Assembly (NCBI GenBank): GCA_017991555.1
Contig: JAGOQM010000001.1
Location: forward strand, 248,001 to 312,000
Origin: Neisseriaceae bacterium
GTDB taxonomy: Bacteria > Pseudomonadota > Gammaproteobacteria > Burkholderiales > Neisseriaceae
Length of the DNA: 64,000 bases
Direction of reading: 5' to 3'
Numbering within the stretch: position 1 is the first letter of the stretch; each line of letters starts with the position of its first letter. Below are positions 46,625-58,333 of this stretch, one piece after another. Under the pieces are notes generated by a model that was not told where the DNA came from, did not search any database, and saw nothing but the letters and a program-made list of their open reading frames with translations. Position numbers and translations under genes: made by a program.

Positions 46625-48116
46625 TTATATTCGCCTAAAACTAACTGCTTTTAATATATGTTGTTCAGTCACCGTCATGTGATCGTCTAAATCCGCAACG
46701 GTTCGCGCCACCCGCAACAATCGATGATAACTGCGGGCTGATAAAGACAATTTGGTCATTAACTGGCCCAGCGTTTGCTTCGCCTGTGGGCTAATCTCGG
46801 CCACGTCATCGAGCTGTGTCACCGTGAGCCGCGCATTGATCACGCCCTGGCGGGCCATTTGTCTTGCTCTGGCCACCACCACGCGTGCCTTCACGTGTTC
46901 ACTACACTCTCCCGGCGCTTGGTCGGCCAAATCAGCCTGGCTGAGGCTGGGCACGTTAATGCTTAAGTCAATTCGATCCAATAAAGGCCCGGAAATTTTA
47001 CCTTGATACCGCAATACGGCTTCTTGGCTACAGCGACAAGGCTTACTCACGTGACCAAGATAACCACACGGACAGGGATTCATCGCTGCCACTAGTTGAA
47101 ACAAGGCGGGAAACGTGGCCTGTCTGGCGGCCCTAGAAATGTGGATCTGGCCGGTTTCTAAGGGCTCACGCAAAACTTCTAACACGTTACGCCCAAACTC
47201 GGGCAGCTCATCCAAAAACAAGACGCCGTGATGGGCCAACGAAATTTCACCCGGCCGCGGGTCAGAACCACCACCCACTAACGCCACCGCCGACGCACTG
47301 TGGTGCGGTGAACGAAAGGGCCGCACGTGGATGTCCCCCTCGTCAATCGATTGATACAGCGATCGCAAAGCCGCCGATTCAATCATTTCCTCATTGCTTA
47401 AGGGCGGTAAGATACTGGGCAAACGGCTGGCCAACATTGATTTGCCAGTGCCGGGTGGGCCAACCATCAATAGGCTGTGCCCACCTGCGGCGGCGATTTC
47501 CAGGGCCATACGCGCGCCCTGCTGCCCTTTAATGTCTTTTAAATCAGCGCCCGGCTGCGCCGAATGCTGGGCAACGTGAGTGATGTCGGCGGGTTCTAGC
47601 TGGGTGAGCCCATTCAAATGGGCGGCCACCGCAGCCAAGCTGTGGGCAGGATAAACCTGGGCCTCAGCCACCAGCTTCGCCATCATGGCGTTTTCCAACG
47701 GCAAAATAAACCCACGTTGGGCTTTAAATGCCTGCCACACCATGGCCAACACCCCCGCGTACGGGACGTAACTGGCCCGACAGTGCCAGCTCGCCGGCAA
47801 ATTCATATTCAGCAAGGTGGTCGGTCAGGATTTGCCCAGAAGCCGCCAAAATACCAATGGCAATGGGCAGGTCTAGGCGGCTGGATTCTTTAGGGAGGTC
47901 GGCAGGTGCGAGGTTGACGGTGATCCGTTTAGCGGGAAAATCAAAGCCAGACTGTAAAATAGCGGCTCGAACCCGATCTCGACTTTCTTTCACTTCGGTA
48001 TCGGGCAGGCCCACAATGTTAAAAACCGGCAGCCCATTGGCTAAATGGGCCTCGACTTCAACCAGAGGGGCTTGCATTCCATTTAAGGCGCGGCTAAACA
48101 CCACCGCCAAACTCAT
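46625..48116 (-). pseudogene. comM: ComM/YifB Mg-chelatase-type AAA+ protein, interrupted by a +1 frameshift
   Basis: Two frames together cover the whole family. The N-terminal part, starting at 48116 (MSLAVVFSRALNGMQAPLVE), runs to GQLRPVRG. The second part continues with VLAMVWQAFKAQRGFILPLENA and then Walker A GPPGTGKSMLASRL, HHSASAVALVGGGSDPRPGEIS, and the C-terminal helical domain. The switch occurs at a run of five C (47752–47756 on the plus strand; G5 in the gene) where four would keep the frame, which would give 496 residues. ComM promotes integration of foreign DNA in transformation by branch migration. The extra base is either a real mutation, a phase-variable slip or a sequencing error. 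ubiK lies just upstream. Confidence 0.85.
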
Positions 48117-48117
48117 C

Positions 48118-48387
48118 TTAGGCCTCGGTCTGTTCTGCGTCGGTCACCACGGGCGCCTGTTGGCCTTCTAAGGCCGCCAAGCGGCTTTCTAATGCGGCCA
48201 GTTGGGCACGGGTTTTCAGCAACACCTGTTGCTGAATGTCGAATTCAGAACGGGTCACTAAATCCATTTTGGTGAATGAGGCAGACATCAAGGTTTTGAT
48301 GTTTTTCTCTACGTCTTTGGCGGGGCTGTTGGCAATGGTTTCGCCTAATTTGGCAGACAGCTCATCAAATAATTTTTGGCCGATCAT
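48118..48387 (-). CDS. ubiK: Ubiquinone biosynthesis accessory factor UbiK (BMFP)
   Basis: An 89-residue helical protein. FDELSAKLGETIANSPAKDVEKN and FTKMDLVTRSEFDIQQQVL are the BMFP/YqiC family hallmarks, and residues 55–75 form a coiled coil (LLKTRAQLAALESRLAALEG). UbiK helps hydroxylation steps of ubiquinone synthesis by binding the Ubi complex. AGGAG precedes the start. It is one base before comM, so the two are coupled. Confidence 0.9.
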   Translation of the reverse strand: MIGQKLFDELSAKLGETIANSPAKDVEKNIKTLMSASFTKMDLVTRSEFDIQQQVLLKTRAQLAALESRLAALEGQQAPVVTDAEQTEA

Positions 48388-48473
48388 GGCATACTCCTTA
48401 ACTACGGTGGTCTATGGGGTCGAGCGCAGCCAGATAGGCTATGGGTCGACACTATGGCGTCATTATACGGCTT

Positions 48474-48926
48474 TTAGTCGGTATTGAAATGTATTTTATA
48501 CTGGCCCTGCTCGGTGCTTAATACGGCGATGTAGTCAGTGCGTTGCGTCACGCACACGGGCAAGCGCACCGCCAGCGCCTGCAAGGTGTTGGGGGCACGC
48601 TCTGCTGCCATCAAACGATAGCGATTAAAGCCCATGTCCATGTCGGCCATTTCGAAGCGCACGCTGACCTCTTGGGTCACGTCAATGCCACGCAGAGTTA
48701 AGTTAAAGGGGGTTTGTGCCGAAATCGGCGCGCTCATGCTGAACACCGCGCCATCGGTATTGGGCAGCACACAGCCGCTGCGTACGTTGCAATCTAAGGT
48801 TTGAACCGAGGGGCTGCTGCCCTTTTCTTGCTGCTGCCACCACAGCAGCATCGCGACTTTAATCGCCGCGAACAGCAATAGGCCCATGGCAATCAGCCAT
48901 TTTTGACGACGCGTTAGTGAATTCAT
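48474..48926 (-). CDS. Hypothetical single-pass membrane protein
   Basis: A 150-residue protein whose ATG overlaps the stop of the Nudix gene (ATGA at 48923–48926). One membrane helix near the N-terminus (WLIAMGLLLFAAIKVAMLLWW) leads into a periplasmic domain with two Cys pairs or a pair (LDCNVRSGC, LPVCVTQ). I recognise no catalytic motif. A homologous short protein follows mutT in other Neisseriales as I remember it, so the linkage may be conserved. Confidence 0.7.
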   Translation of the reverse strand: MNSLTRRQKWLIAMGLLLFAAIKVAMLLWWQQQEKGSSPSVQTLDCNVRSGCVLPNTDGAVFSMSAPISAQTPFNLTLRGIDVTQEVSVRFEMADMDMGFNRYRLMAAERAPNTLQALAVRLPVCVTQRTDYIAVLSTEQGQYKIHFNTD

Positions 48927-49708
48927 ACCGGCTCCTGCGGCACTAAAGCCTGTAGCCCTAGCGCCAATAGTTCGGTGGCGTCGACATCGCGCGCCACAAG
49001 TCCAATCAACGGCAAGGCACAGCCCGCACTGAGCCAAGCTTGAACCTGGGTCACCGCGGCAGCATCATTGAGCGTACACACCATGGCGTCCATGCCCAAA
49101 GCCTGCGCATGGGCAACGTCGGCGTCAGAGGCCACCTCTGCCACAGCCCACTGCATGGCCACCGGCCGCGCCTGTAACTGCTGCAATTGAGCGCTTTGCA
49201 ACAAGCCCTGTTCGGGCGGGTTGTCTACATCAACCACCGGCACCACGGCCCAATGGCCGCGGCTGTTGTGGCCAGCGAGGCCATTCGTCAGATTGCCCTG
49301 CAACACCGTCGGCAAGGCCAGGCCTTTAAGAATGGGGGCATTGGCGGGCAGCATCGGCTCTACCGTTAAGGCGCCACTGTCTTGCCAGCAATAATCTTGG
49401 TTTTCGAGGGCCTGAATGTTGCCCTGCCAGGCCTGAATTTTATAAAAACGTAGGCACACATTGGCGTGTTCGTAGCGGTGGCGCTTGGTCAACCAGGGCG
49501 TGGCCGCCACAATGTCAATGCCCAACTCTTCTTGAAACTCACGCTGCAGGGCCGCAAACTCGGTTTCGCCTGGTTCGACCTTACCACCGGCAAACTCCCA
49601 GTAGCCCGCGTAGGCTTTGCCCTCTGGGCGCGAACTTAATAAAAACTGACCGGCGTCGTTGTACAACACGCCAGCCACGACTTCTGTCCATGGTTTATTG
49701 TCTGTCAT
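48923..49708 (-). CDS. Nudix hydrolase (MutT-like) with C-terminal thiamine-synthase-like domain
   Basis: A 261-residue protein. Residues 10–130 are a MutT-type Nudix domain with GGKVEPGETEFAALQREFQEELG split around the Nudix box, including REFQEELGI. Residues 145–255 are a degenerate barrel resembling thiamine phosphate synthase, as in other betaproteobacterial MutT fusions. It should hydrolyse 8-oxo-dGTP to prevent A:T-to-C:G mutation. It overlaps acpS by four bases and the downstream gene by four. Confidence 0.88.
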   Translation of the reverse strand: MTDNKPWTEVVAGVLYNDAGQFLLSSRPEGKAYAGYWEFAGGKVEPGETEFAALQREFQEELGIDIVAATPWLTKRHRYEHANVCLRFYKIQAWQGNIQALENQDYCWQDSGALTVEPMLPANAPILKGLALPTVLQGNLTNGLAGHNSRGHWAVVPVVDVDNPPEQGLLQSAQLQQLQARPVAMQWAVAEVASDADVAHAQALGMDAMVCTLNDAAAVTQVQAWLSAGCALPLIGLVARDVDATELLALGLQALVPQEPV

Positions 49709-50085
49709 CTTTGCTCGGCGATGGCAAAAGCCACCACATTGTCTCGTTCATCTGAAATACTGAGGTGCACCGTGGTGATGCCCCGCTCAGCCAACCAGTC
49801 TTGCAGCACAGGGGCATAGGCGTATATCGGCTTGCCTAAAGGGCCATGCGCCACGCCAACATGATGCAGCGTGACCGGATGGCGCAGCCCTTGTCCTACC
49901 GCTTTGGCAAAGGCCTCCTTGGCCGCAAACCGCTTGGCTAAAAACACCGCAGGCTGTTTCTTGGTGACAAAATCAGCCTGCTCTGCTTCGGTTAGAATCT
50001 TGGCCACAAAGGCTTGGCCGTGCTTGGCTAAGAGGGTTTCGAAGCGATGAATCGCCGCGATGTCGGTGCCAATGCCGTAAATCAT
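49705..50085 (-). CDS. acpS: Holo-[acyl-carrier-protein] synthase
   Basis: A 126-residue phosphopantetheinyl transferase. The N-terminal [16 protein letters not shown] carries the Mg-binding Asp, and [19 protein letters not shown] near residue 50 has the conserved Glu and Lys. It loads coenzyme A's arm onto acyl carrier protein. The ATG at 50085 overlaps the pdxJ stop (ATGA), the usual pdxJ–acpS coupling. Confidence 0.94.
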   Translation of the reverse strand: MIYGIGTDIAAIHRFETLLAKHGQAFVAKILTEAEQADFVTKKQPAVFLAKRFAAKEAFAKAVGQGLRHPVTLHHVGVAHGPLGKPIYAYAPVLQDWLAERGITTVHLSISDERDNVVAFAIAEQR

Positions 50086-50822
50086 TCGGTCCAAGCCAGG
50101 CTAAGGCGCGCTTGCACAATGGCCTGACGCATTTGCTTAATCGCTTCGGGCAGGCCTAAGAATAAAGCTTGTGCAATCAAGGCGTGGCCAATGTTTAATT
50201 CTTTAATTTCGCGAATCTGCGCAATGGGCTTCACATTCTGAATGGTTAAGCCATGGCCTGCATGCACCAACAGCCCTTGTGCATCGGCGTACGCCGCAGC
50301 GGTTTGAATGCGCTGTAGCTCATGCTGCTTGTCTTGTGGCGTGACCGCATCGGCATAGGCACCGGTGTGAATCTCAATCACGGGCGCGCCCACGGCCACG
50401 GCGGCGTCAATTTGTTTTAAATCGGCGTCAATGAACAAAGACACGCGGATGCCCACCTCACTTAAGGCCTGCACGTACTGTTTGACTAGCTCAAAGTGGC
50501 CCACAACGTCTAGGCCGCCTTCGGTGGTCACTTCTTCACGCTTTTCTGGCACCAGGCACACATCTTCGGGCAATACGTTCAGCGCGTTTTGAAGCATTTC
50601 TTCCGTCAACGCCATTTCTAGGTTCATGCGGGTTTTCATGCTGTTTTTAATCGCATACACGTCATCGTCCTTAATGTGGCGACGATCTTCACGTAAATGA
50701 ACGGTAATGGAATCGGCACCATGGGTTTCTGCCAACAAGGCGGCTTCAACGGGGCTGGGGTAAATGGTGCCGCGCGCATTACGTACGGTGGCAATATGAT
50801 CGATGTTCACGCCTAACAACAT
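50082..50822 (-). CDS. pdxJ: Pyridoxine 5'-phosphate synthase
   Basis: A 246-residue TIM-barrel enzyme that makes pyridoxine 5'-phosphate from 1-deoxyxylulose phosphate and 3-amino-2-oxopropyl phosphate. [18 protein letters not shown] at the start, [19 protein letters not shown] near 42, and [17 protein letters not shown] near 190 are conserved. It is in an operon with recO upstream and acpS downstream. Confidence 0.96.
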   Translation of the reverse strand: MLLGVNIDHIATVRNARGTIYPSPVEAALLAETHGADSITVHLREDRRHIKDDDVYAIKNSMKTRMNLEMALTEEMLQNALNVLPEDVCLVPEKREEVTTEGGLDVVGHFELVKQYVQALSEVGIRVSLFIDADLKQIDAAVAVGAPVIEIHTGAYADAVTPQDKQHELQRIQTAAAYADAQGLLVHAGHGLTIQNVKPIAQIREIKELNIGHALIAQALFLGLPEAIKQMRQAIVQARLSLAWTE

Positions 50823-50834
50823 GAAAAACTCCTT

Positions 50835-51569
50835 TTATTTAAGTGAGTGCAGCTGCGCCATAATGTGGCGGCTGTGTAAGCCTTCAGGCAACCTAAAGGC
50901 CAATAACATTCTGTTCAGTAACAATACGTCTTGTAAACTCTGGGTGCTGGTTAACGTGCCGTTCGCCAAGGCGATAAGGCTGTGCCCTTCCACCAACAAC
51001 TGCTGCGGTAAAATCACCTCATTGTGCCAGCGTTTGGGATTGTGTTCTGGTTGCATCACATAATAAGCGTCGGCATTAATGGCCTGACCTTGGTCGTCCT
51101 CGACGATGCTCGGCGCCACGCCTAGGGCCAGCAGCAACGCCCATTCAAACAGGCGCAGCGCCTCCGCCAAGCGCTCCTGCCGGCAAATGGCGGCCAAAAC
51201 GGTGGCCAAAGCGTCATAAAGCTGGGGGTTTGGATCGTCGCGGAGGGTGAGCTTTAACATCAGCTCATTCACGTAAAACCCACTCATCAAGGCACTGCCT
51301 TGCGGCTGCGGCCAGCCTCCCTGCCACTGCGCCGTGTGTAGCGTACGCAGCTCATTTTGCCCAAACCACGACAGCGTTAACGGCGCAAATGGCATGACCA
51401 CTCCGCGCAAAGCGGACTGTGGCTTACGCGCACTTCGAGCCAGCAACGGTACGCGACCATAGTCTTTGCTGTACACCTCTACCCAGAGGCTGCTTTCGCG
51501 CCACGGATAGCTGGTCAGCACAAAGGCGGGCTGATGGTCGATGCGCTTGGCTTTGCTTGCTTTGGTCAT
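50835..51569 (-). CDS. recO: DNA repair protein RecO
   Basis: A 244-residue protein with an N-terminal OB-fold (AFVLTSYPWRESSLWVEVYS, then LLARSARKPQSALRG) and a helical C-terminal domain. It works with RecR and RecF to load RecA on gapped DNA. pdxJ starts 12 bases after its stop, matching the known recO–pdxJ–acpS order. Confidence 0.93.
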   Translation of the reverse strand: MTKASKAKRIDHQPAFVLTSYPWRESSLWVEVYSKDYGRVPLLARSARKPQSALRGVVMPFAPLTLSWFGQNELRTLHTAQWQGGWPQPQGSALMSGFYVNELMLKLTLRDDPNPQLYDALATVLAAICRQERLAEALRLFEWALLLALGVAPSIVEDDQGQAINADAYYVMQPEHNPKRWHNEVILPQQLLVEGHSLIALANGTLTSTQSLQDVLLLNRMLLAFRLPEGLHSRHIMAQLHSLK

Positions 51570-51666
51570 GAGGCGGGCAGAATCAATTTAAAATAAAGCC
51601 TGATTATAACCGAATCCCTCTGTCTATTGGGCTGGACGCCGATAAGAAAAGCCATAAATACACCGT

Positions 51667-53256
<1,590 letters not shown>

Positions 53257-53633
53257 TCATCCATGACACGTTTAGAATAGCGCAAATTTGGCCTTTCTGA
53301 AATAAGCGCGGCCAAATACGCGTGTGATCAGGCTACAGGCTAGCCTGATGGCTTAGATTGGGGATCGATCAGGCGCGCCATGCTTACGGGCTAAATTTTG
53401 TTTTTTATTGGTGAGGCCTTACGTGGGCATGGTTTGGTAATGAAGACTTTGTTTTGAGTCTCTGGTGAAGATGTTTTGCTGCTTAAACCTTCAGGTACTT
53501 AAGCCGTATTGCTGCTGGCGTTCAACATTAATCATGACCTTAATGGCGGTAGGCTCGCCGGCTCCTCTTCTGATTCATTGCCTACGTGATGATTAATGGT
53601 GAGGCATGATTCGATTTAGAGCCCACATTAATA

Positions 53634-53655
53634 TGCGTTATGTTAAATTTTAACG
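53634..53655. repeat. Dispersed GCGTTATGTTAAATTT motif
   Basis: TGCGTTATGTTAAATTTTAACG. Related copies lie at 13810–13826 and 15514–15530 on the other strand and at 54523–54544, all between genes. Weaker copies occur near 18400, 18869 and 42808. Confidence 0.6.
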
Positions 53656-54060
53656 TTAATTATAAAAAACAATGCCACTCTATGCCTCATAAAAAAAGGC
53701 TTTGGATGAGTTTTTAAATTTTATCAAGCTAAACCAGCCCTTTTGGGGCTAAATTATTAGGGCCGATTTTTAAGTGGGTTCAGTTAAAACAACCGCCACC
53801 CCATGACTAACCCGCTGACCAAGTTTGTTAAGCATAGCATTGGGTGGCCAAGCAACGCCTGCCTATTGGTCGACCACGGTGTTTGCTTTACCCCACTCCC
53901 TTTACCCACCCTCGCCCATAGGAAGGGCAAAGCGAAGCGTGCTGATCAGCCTTAACCCACCCGCAAAGTCCTATCAGAGACCACCTGGGCAATAATAACC
54001 CATCCTACGAAAAACCATGGTTTGGTGATGGTCAGGTTATTTAAACTCCCCCCCTTTCCC

Positions 54061-54127
54061 TTAGGTGAAGTGCCGATTTCCCGCTAAAGCCGCTGAAGTA
54101 GTCTCTACGGGACGGTACTTCACCTAA
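54061..54127 (+). repeat. Hairpin-core repeat, compact copy
   Basis: A 67-bp copy with TTAGGTGAAGTGCCG at the left and CGGTACTTCACCTAA at the right. It equals the reverse complement of the 42137 copy with about 23 bases removed at the hairpin tip. The left flank TTATTTAAACTCCC is shared with the other copies. Confidence 0.8.
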
Positions 54128-54540
54128 AGGAGACGCACCACCAGGCAAATAGGGCTACAAACCAAAACCTTGTTATAGGAATGCTCAGGCCCTTTCGTTT
54201 CAAAGACACTGGCTATAAAACCTTATTTGGCATCAATCAAGGCACCAGGATAGGGACGCATTGATCAAAAAAACGCAGAACGGCAACACCCTGCTGCTGA
54301 CTTTACTGGCCGCTGAAACCTACGCGGGCAGCAAAGTCAGCAGCGGTCTACCCTGTGACTAACGGGCACAATCACGGTGTGATTAACCTGGCGCTGGCCG
54401 TATTCAAAGCATATTGCTTGGCTTCAGTAGGTTCTGCCGGAGTCAGGCTCATGCCTATGTTTGCAGAACCAGACAATGGTGCCGTTAAGTGACGCTTAGG
54501 AGGATTATGGCAAAACCCTACTGGCGTTATGTTAAATTTC

Positions 54541-54594
54541 AACCCTAATAATTAATAAATTGCGAATAATATAAACGATTAGGGTTTATTTTTT
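54541..54594 (+). terminator. Terminator-like inverted repeat
   Basis: AACCCTAAT and ATTAGGGTT enclose 28 bases and are followed by TATTTTTT. It is not after a recognisable gene. Confidence 0.4.
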
Positions 54595-54783
54595 GACTTT
54601 TTAGCCCTTCGGCGCGGGTTTGAAGCACGCTAAAAATGCGGAAAAACCCTCGTTAAAGCCTTTAACCATAGGCTTCTTGCTAGTTATTATTCGATTAAAA
54701 TCAAACCTCTTAGCCTTTATTGTATTTTATTCACCAAACAACGCTTGACAGGTTGGCCGAAATTACGCAAAATGCACGCCTAT

Positions 54784-54859
54784 TCCCTGATAGCTCAGTC
54801 GGTAGAGCGACGGACTGTTAATCCGCAGGTCCCTGGTTCGAGCCCAGGTCGGGGAGCCA
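54784..54859 (+). tRNA. tRNA-Asn (GTT)
   Basis: A 76-base cloverleaf. The acceptor arm TCCCTGA pairs with TCGGGGA, the D-arm contains AGCTCAGTCGGTAGAGC, the anticodon loop is CTGTTAA with anticodon GTT, and the T-arm is CTGGTTCGAGCCCAG. CCA is encoded at the 3' end. A terminator follows. Confidence 0.97.
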
Positions 54860-54865
54860 AATACC

Positions 54866-54897
54866 AAAAAGGCCTTATCGAAAGATAAGGCCTTTTT
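54866..54897 (+). terminator. Terminator of tRNA-Asn
   Basis: AAAAAGGCCTTATC–GAAA–GATAAGGCCTTTTT, a 14-bp stem with a tetraloop, seven bases after the tRNA. Confidence 0.9.
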
Positions 54898-54957
54898 GCT
54901 TTTACGGGTACTAGATCGTCTCCCCCACTCTGGCTCTTTATCCCTAATTGCCCATCT

Positions 54958-55680
54958 TTAAAAAGCGCCCCACAACAGCACGACCGCCAATACCGTGGTG
55001 ATGCTTTTCAATAGCCACTGGCCTAAACGCTCCGGTACAAATGGCTGTAGCAATGTGCCAAAATAGGTTCCTGCCATCACGCCCATTATAAAAGTTAATA
55101 ATATTTGGCTATAGTCGCCATACGCAAACCCAGCCATATAGAATGCCGCTACCCGAAACGTATTTAAGAGGCTCATCTGCATGGCGCTGGTGGCAACCAC
55201 CGCTTTAAGCGTCATTTTTCTAGCCTGTAACAAAGGGATCGATAATGCGGCCACGCTCCCAACAAACAAGGCCAAAAAACCTTGAACCGCTGCCATCAGC
55301 ACGGTGCTTTGTAGCCATCTGCCGATTAACTTTAAGACATTGGTCCATACAGAAGCCAAAATAAACAGCGCCAACATGATGGCCAGATACTGCTCTGATA
55401 AAACCCCTATTAAAGGATAGCCAAGCACAGTCCCCAACAGCCCACCCAGCGCATACGGATAAAACCAATCCAAACGAGCCTGTTTGACAGTCAGCACAAA
55501 ACGACTGAGGTTGCTGCTTAGATTAACCACGCCCTGGATCGGAATGACCGCTGTCATTGGCACAAACAAAGGGATGACGCCCAACAGCAACAGTCCTCCG
55601 CCAAGGCCAACCAGCGCCGATAAAAAGCCGCTGCCGATGCTCAAGAAAAAAATAAGGCCTAAATCATGCATCGTGCCCAT
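54958..55680 (-). CDS. TauE/SafE family sulfite or anion permease
   Basis: A 240-residue inner-membrane protein with about eight helices in the DUF81/TauE pattern: GSGFLSALVGLGGGLLLLGVI near residue 14 and, in the second half, FIMGVMAGTYFGTLLQPFV. Members export sulfite, sulfoacetate or related anions, but the substrate here is unknown. The ATG at 55680 is preferred to the GTG three bases earlier. It stands alone. Confidence 0.85.
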   Translation of the reverse strand: MGTMHDLGLIFFLSIGSGFLSALVGLGGGLLLLGVIPLFVPMTAVIPIQGVVNLSSNLSRFVLTVKQARLDWFYPYALGGLLGTVLGYPLIGVLSEQYLAIMLALFILASVWTNVLKLIGRWLQSTVLMAAVQGFLALFVGSVAALSIPLLQARKMTLKAVVATSAMQMSLLNTFRVAAFYMAGFAYGDYSQILLTFIMGVMAGTYFGTLLQPFVPERLGQWLLKSITTVLAVVLLWGAF

Positions 55681-55824
55681 CACCCACCAACCTAAGATTT
55701 GCTAAATGCTCAACCTCAAAAGAACCATCGCGCTGCATTAGAAAATCCTGTGTGATCTGGTTGTGATTCAGACACAGTAGCACCCATTTGATGTCAATGG
55801 CGTATATTTAAATAAATCCACCGT

Positions 55825-57012
55825 TCAACATACTTCAAACAAACCAGCGGCCCCCATGCCCCCACCCACGCAAAGGGTGACGACCACGTAACGCACGCCT
55901 CGGCGACGACCTTCAATCAAGGCATGGCCCACCATGCGCGCGCCAGACATGCCAAAGGGATGGCCAATTGCGATGGCGCCGCCGTTGACGTTTAGGTCTT
56001 GGTTGGGAATGCCTAAAATGTCTCGACAGTACAGCGTTTGAACCGCAAAGGCCTCATTCAGCTCCCATAGCCCAATGTCGCTCATGCGTAACCCCGCCTG
56101 TTTTAAGAGCTTCGGCACCGCATAAATAGGGCCAACCCCCATTTCATCAGGCTCACAGCCTGCCACGGCATAGCCACGAAACACCCCCATAGGCGCGATG
56201 CCCATTGCTTCTGCCTTGCGGCGGCTCATGACCACGCAGGCGCTGGCGCCATCCGACAGCTGACTGGCATTGCCAGCGGTCACGCTGCCGCCGGCCAAAA
56301 CGGGCTTAAGCTTGGCCAAGCCTTCGGCGCTGGTGGCGCGGACACCTTCGTCCGCCATCAGGCAAACGGCGCTTTCAATGCGTTCGCCGCCAGCGGGGTC
56401 CGCCACTAACTTCTGCGTGGGCATCGGCACCAGTTCTTGCGCCAAACGGCCTGCCACCATCGCTGCGGCCATGCGCTGCTGGCTTTGTAAACCATAGTCG
56501 TCTTGCGCGCTTCGGCTGATGCCATACCGTTGCGCCATGTTTTCTGCCGTTTGCAGCATGGTGGTGTAGGTGTCGGGCCGATTAGCCAACAGCCAAGGCG
56601 CCTGCTGATACCAGGTGTTGGTGTGCTCATTCATGCTTAAGCTCAATACATCTAAGCCCCCCGCCACCGTAATCGGCACGCCATCCACCAAAACCCGATG
56701 GGCGGCATTCACGATGGCCTGGAGGCCTGAGGCACAAAACCGGCTGACCACCATGCCCGACGTTGTCACAGGCAAGCCTGCGTGTAAGGCCACCTGACGC
56801 GCAATATTGCCGCCCGTTGTCCCCTCTGGGCGACCCACGCCCAAAATCACATCGTCGACCTGAGCCGGTTCAATGCCGGCGCGCGCCAAACTGGCGGCCA
56901 CCACATGGGCACCCAGGGCCGCGCCGTGGGTGTGGTTAAATGCCCCTTTGTACGCTTTGCCAATGGGCGTGCGCACAGAGGCCACAATAACCGCTTCATC
57001 TTGCTGCTTCAT
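55825..57012 (-). CDS. Acetyl-CoA C-acyltransferase (thiolase)
   Basis: A 395-residue thiolase of normal length with all catalytic residues. The nucleophile lies in [17 protein letters not shown] near residue 88, the catalytic His in [15 protein letters not shown] near 350, and the second Cys in [15 protein letters not shown] near 382. The ATG at 57012, preceded by AGGAG, gives the standard start [19 protein letters not shown]. It should cleave 3-ketoacyl-CoA to acetyl-CoA or the reverse, unlike the Cys-lacking relative at 3496. It is the third gene of an operon with a CoA-transferase and an acyl-CoA dehydrogenase. Confidence 0.92.
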   Translation of the reverse strand: MKQQDEAVIVASVRTPIGKAYKGAFNHTHGAALGAHVVAASLARAGIEPAQVDDVILGVGRPEGTTGGNIARQVALHAGLPVTTSGMVVSRFCASGLQAIVNAAHRVLVDGVPITVAGGLDVLSLSMNEHTNTWYQQAPWLLANRPDTYTTMLQTAENMAQRYGISRSAQDDYGLQSQQRMAAAMVAGRLAQELVPMPTQKLVADPAGGERIESAVCLMADEGVRATSAEGLAKLKPVLAGGSVTAGNASQLSDGASACVVMSRRKAEAMGIAPMGVFRGYAVAGCEPDEMGVGPIYAVPKLLKQAGLRMSDIGLWELNEAFAVQTLYCRDILGIPNQDLNVNGGAIAIGHPFGMSGARMVGHALIEGRRRGVRYVVVTLCVGGGMGAAGLFEVC

Positions 57013-57139
57013 CCTCTTCACTCCTGTTGTTTTAACCTCTAGCCCAGCCAGCGGCCACCAAACAGTGACGCCTTGCCAACAACAACCAACCTGTTTACCC
57101 ACACGGCCATCAGGCCGACCAAACACCCTCTTGGCTGGC

Positions 57140-58333
57140 CTAAACGGCGGTTTTAATCACCCCATCAGCGCGCAGTTGGGCAATGGCCTCATCTTCATAG
57201 CCATGCTGTTGCAACACCGTCACGCTGTCCGCTCCAAAAACAGGCGGTGGGAGGCGATAGCTGGCAGGATTTTGGCTCAGCTTAATGGGCGAGGCCGTCC
57301 CCCGATAATCAGCACCAATATCGACCAATAGGTTTCGATGCACGGTGTGCGGATGCGCCACCACCTCCGCCACATTGAGAATGGGGCCACAGGGCACGCC
57401 TGCCTGAATCAATGCGGTCGCCAGCTGCTGACCATCCAGCGACCGCATGGCGGCCTCTAAGACCTGTTTTAACGCAGCCCTATGGGCACAGCGGCGGGCA
57501 TTGTCGATAAAGCGATCATCATCAACCAGTTCGGATAAGCCTAAGTGCTGGCATAGCTTCATAAACTGCGCGTTGTTGCCCACGGCCAGGTAAATGGGCA
57601 CGGTCTGGGTTTGATGGGCATCATAGGGGGCAATATTGGGGTGGGCGTTGCCGCTGCGTAAGGGCAGCGCGCCCGACATTAAGTGGTTGGGAATGTGCGG
57701 ATGCAGCAAGGACACGCCGCTGTCGTACAGCGCGGCCTCAACGAACTGACCTCGACCGCTGTGCTGCCGCGCCTGTAAGGCCAATAGAATGCCAATGCTG
57801 GCGTTCAAGCCACAAACCATGTCCACCACCGGCACCCCCACTCGCAAAGGGTCCCCTGTGGCCTCACCATTCATGCTCATAATGCCAGCCATGGCTTGTA
57901 TCACGGTGTCGTAGCCCGGTAGGCCACCCAAGGGACCATCGGCCCCAAAGCCAGAAATACGGCAATGAATCAGGCGTGGAAACGCCTCGGCCAGCGTGTC
58001 GTCATAGCCCAACCCCCATTTTTCTAGGGTGCCAATTTTAAAGTTTTCCACCAATACATCGGCATCCGCCAGCAAGGTCCGTAGCACCGCCTGCCCTTCG
58101 GCACGGCTTAAATCCAAGACCAAACCACGCTTATTGCGGTTTAACCCTGAAAAATAGGCGGCGCTGCCTTCCTGAAACGGCGGCCCCCACCAGCGTGTGT
58201 CGTCACCGCTGGGGGGTTCAACCTTAATCACTTCGGCGCCATGATCGGCCAGTACTTGGCTACAAAATGGCCCACCCAAAACGCGGCTAAGGTCAATGAC
58301 CTTAATGCCTGCTAATGATCCATGATTCATCAT
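57140..58333 (-). CDS. Class III CoA-transferase (CaiB/BaiF)
   Basis: A 397-residue family III CoA-transferase. The start [22 protein letters not shown] and [19 protein letters not shown] near 34 are typical, and the catalytic Asp lies in [18 protein letters not shown] near residue 169. It moves CoA between an acyl-CoA and a free acid. GGAGGAGG precedes the ATG. It overlaps the upstream dehydrogenase by four bases (ATGA). Confidence 0.92.
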   Translation of the reverse strand: MMNHGSLAGIKVIDLSRVLGGPFCSQVLADHGAEVIKVEPPSGDDTRWWGPPFQEGSAAYFSGLNRNKRGLVLDLSRAEGQAVLRTLLADADVLVENFKIGTLEKWGLGYDDTLAEAFPRLIHCRISGFGADGPLGGLPGYDTVIQAMAGIMSMNGEATGDPLRVGVPVVDMVCGLNASIGILLALQARQHSGRGQFVEAALYDSGVSLLHPHIPNHLMSGALPLRSGNAHPNIAPYDAHQTQTVPIYLAVGNNAQFMKLCQHLGLSELVDDDRFIDNARRCAHRAALKQVLEAAMRSLDGQQLATALIQAGVPCGPILNVAEVVAHPHTVHRNLLVDIGADYRGTASPIKLSQNPASYRLPPPVFGADSVTVLQQHGYEDEAIAQLRADGVIKTAV

